A DNA stretch of 34,836 nucleotides. Source: Peptococcaceae bacterium (lineage in GTDB: Bacteria > Bacillota > Desulfitobacteriia > Desulfitobacteriales > Syntrophobotulaceae). Shown here one piece after another: positions 34,582-34,836 of the stretch. Where the stretch lies: positions 1 through 34,836 of the forward strand of contig WRHI01000023.1 in assembly GCA_009783315.1 (NCBI GenBank), read 5' to 3'. How positions within the stretch are numbered: the stretch's first letter is position 1; every line of letters starts with the position of its first letter. Made by a program: the position numbers and the translations under genes. The notes beneath the pieces are model-generated. The model was not told where the DNA came from, ran no database searches, and worked only from the letters and a program-made list of their open reading frames with translations.

Positions 34582-34633
34582 AAATTCATTTTAGCCAATA
34601 TTGCCGGTGTATTCAACCCGGTCTTCGACATTA

Positions 34634-34836
34634 GGGTGCATATTTAAAAAGTGCATGAACTGACGATAAGGATAAGCAGAGCTTTCTGCCGCGGTGTTTT
34701 CCCGCAACTCAATGGTGAGTTGGAGGCAGATACCGCGCTGGCCAGTAACAGTGCCACGTCAGGGGTTGGGGAGCGGCAGACTCCAAAAGCCCGCGTATTT
34801 TTTTCGCCTTTCGGGGGCTGCGTCGGGCGGTGAGGC
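34634..34836. repeat. Partial copy of the ~350 bp element, cut by the window end
   Basis: The reverse complement matches 30780-30982 nearly base for base: the GTGCATATTTAAAAAGTGCA end, GAACTGACGATAAGGATAAG, the CCCGCAACTCAATGGTGAG core and TTGGGGAGCGGCAGACTCC. Orientation is opposite to the complete copy. The window stops in the middle of the element. No gene is seen here. Confidence 0.9.

Overview
The window looks like a chromosomal segment of an anaerobic Bacillota (Firmicutes/Clostridia-type) bacterium. The evidence is the order yebC-ruvC-ruvA-ruvB-queA-tgt-yajC-secD-secF, strong Shine-Dalgarno sites, frequent GTG/TTG starts, hydrogenase maturation genes (hypCDE) and a formate dehydrogenase accessory gene (fdhD). 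I cannot name the genus. Nearly all genes lie on the minus strand. The plus strand is correspondingly rich in A and C, except over the last gene, an ABC permease.

Layout. 0-2 kb: half of a dispersed repeat, then a plus-strand pair for a CcdA-type thiol exporter and a TlpA/ResA-type thioredoxin, then 500 bp without a convincing gene. 2-7.5 kb: three tandem GT39/ArnT-like membrane glycosyltransferases, a DUF2304-like protein and a GT2 polyprenyl-phosphate sugar transferase, probably one cell-surface glycosylation operon. 7.5-10.2 kb: hypE, hypD and hypC, read toward the glycosylation genes from a promoter near 10.25 kb. 10.3-16.2 kb: an accessory island holding an Arr-type ADP-ribosyltransferase with an extra N-terminal region, an RNA end-healing and ligation cluster (unknown protein, methyltransferase, RNA ligase, HD-polynucleotide kinase), a YoeB/RelB toxin-antitoxin pair, and an AbrB-like antitoxin followed by a truncated PIN toxin. 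16.5-18.8 kb: ilvN and ilvB. 19-30.5 kb: a metallo-beta-lactamase-fold hydrolase, secF, secD, yajC, tgt, queA, ruvB, ruvA, ruvC and yebC, with an opposite-strand AraC/GyrI regulator wedged between queA and ruvB. 31-34.6 kb: fdhD and a large FtsX-type ABC permease.

The window is unusually rich in small repeats. A ~350 bp element with 20-bp inverted ends is present once complete and twice as halves at the two window ends. Two mosaic intergenic elements share modules with it or with each other. One ~187 bp element has perfect 41-bp inverted ends. Two ~162 bp hairpins differ in sequence but keep their stems by compensatory change. Heptanucleotide and 18-nt tandem arrays lie between genes and also inside queA, fdhD, the hydrolase tail and other reading frames.

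The most interesting system is the RNA repair cluster at 11.2-14.7 kb. A methyltransferase, an ATP-dependent RNA ligase and a fused HD phosphatase/P-loop kinase are tightly packed and overlapping. This suggests a pathway that heals, seals and perhaps methylates broken RNA, by analogy with Pnkp/Hen1. The methyltransferase reading frame seems to carry a one-base deletion near its 5' end.
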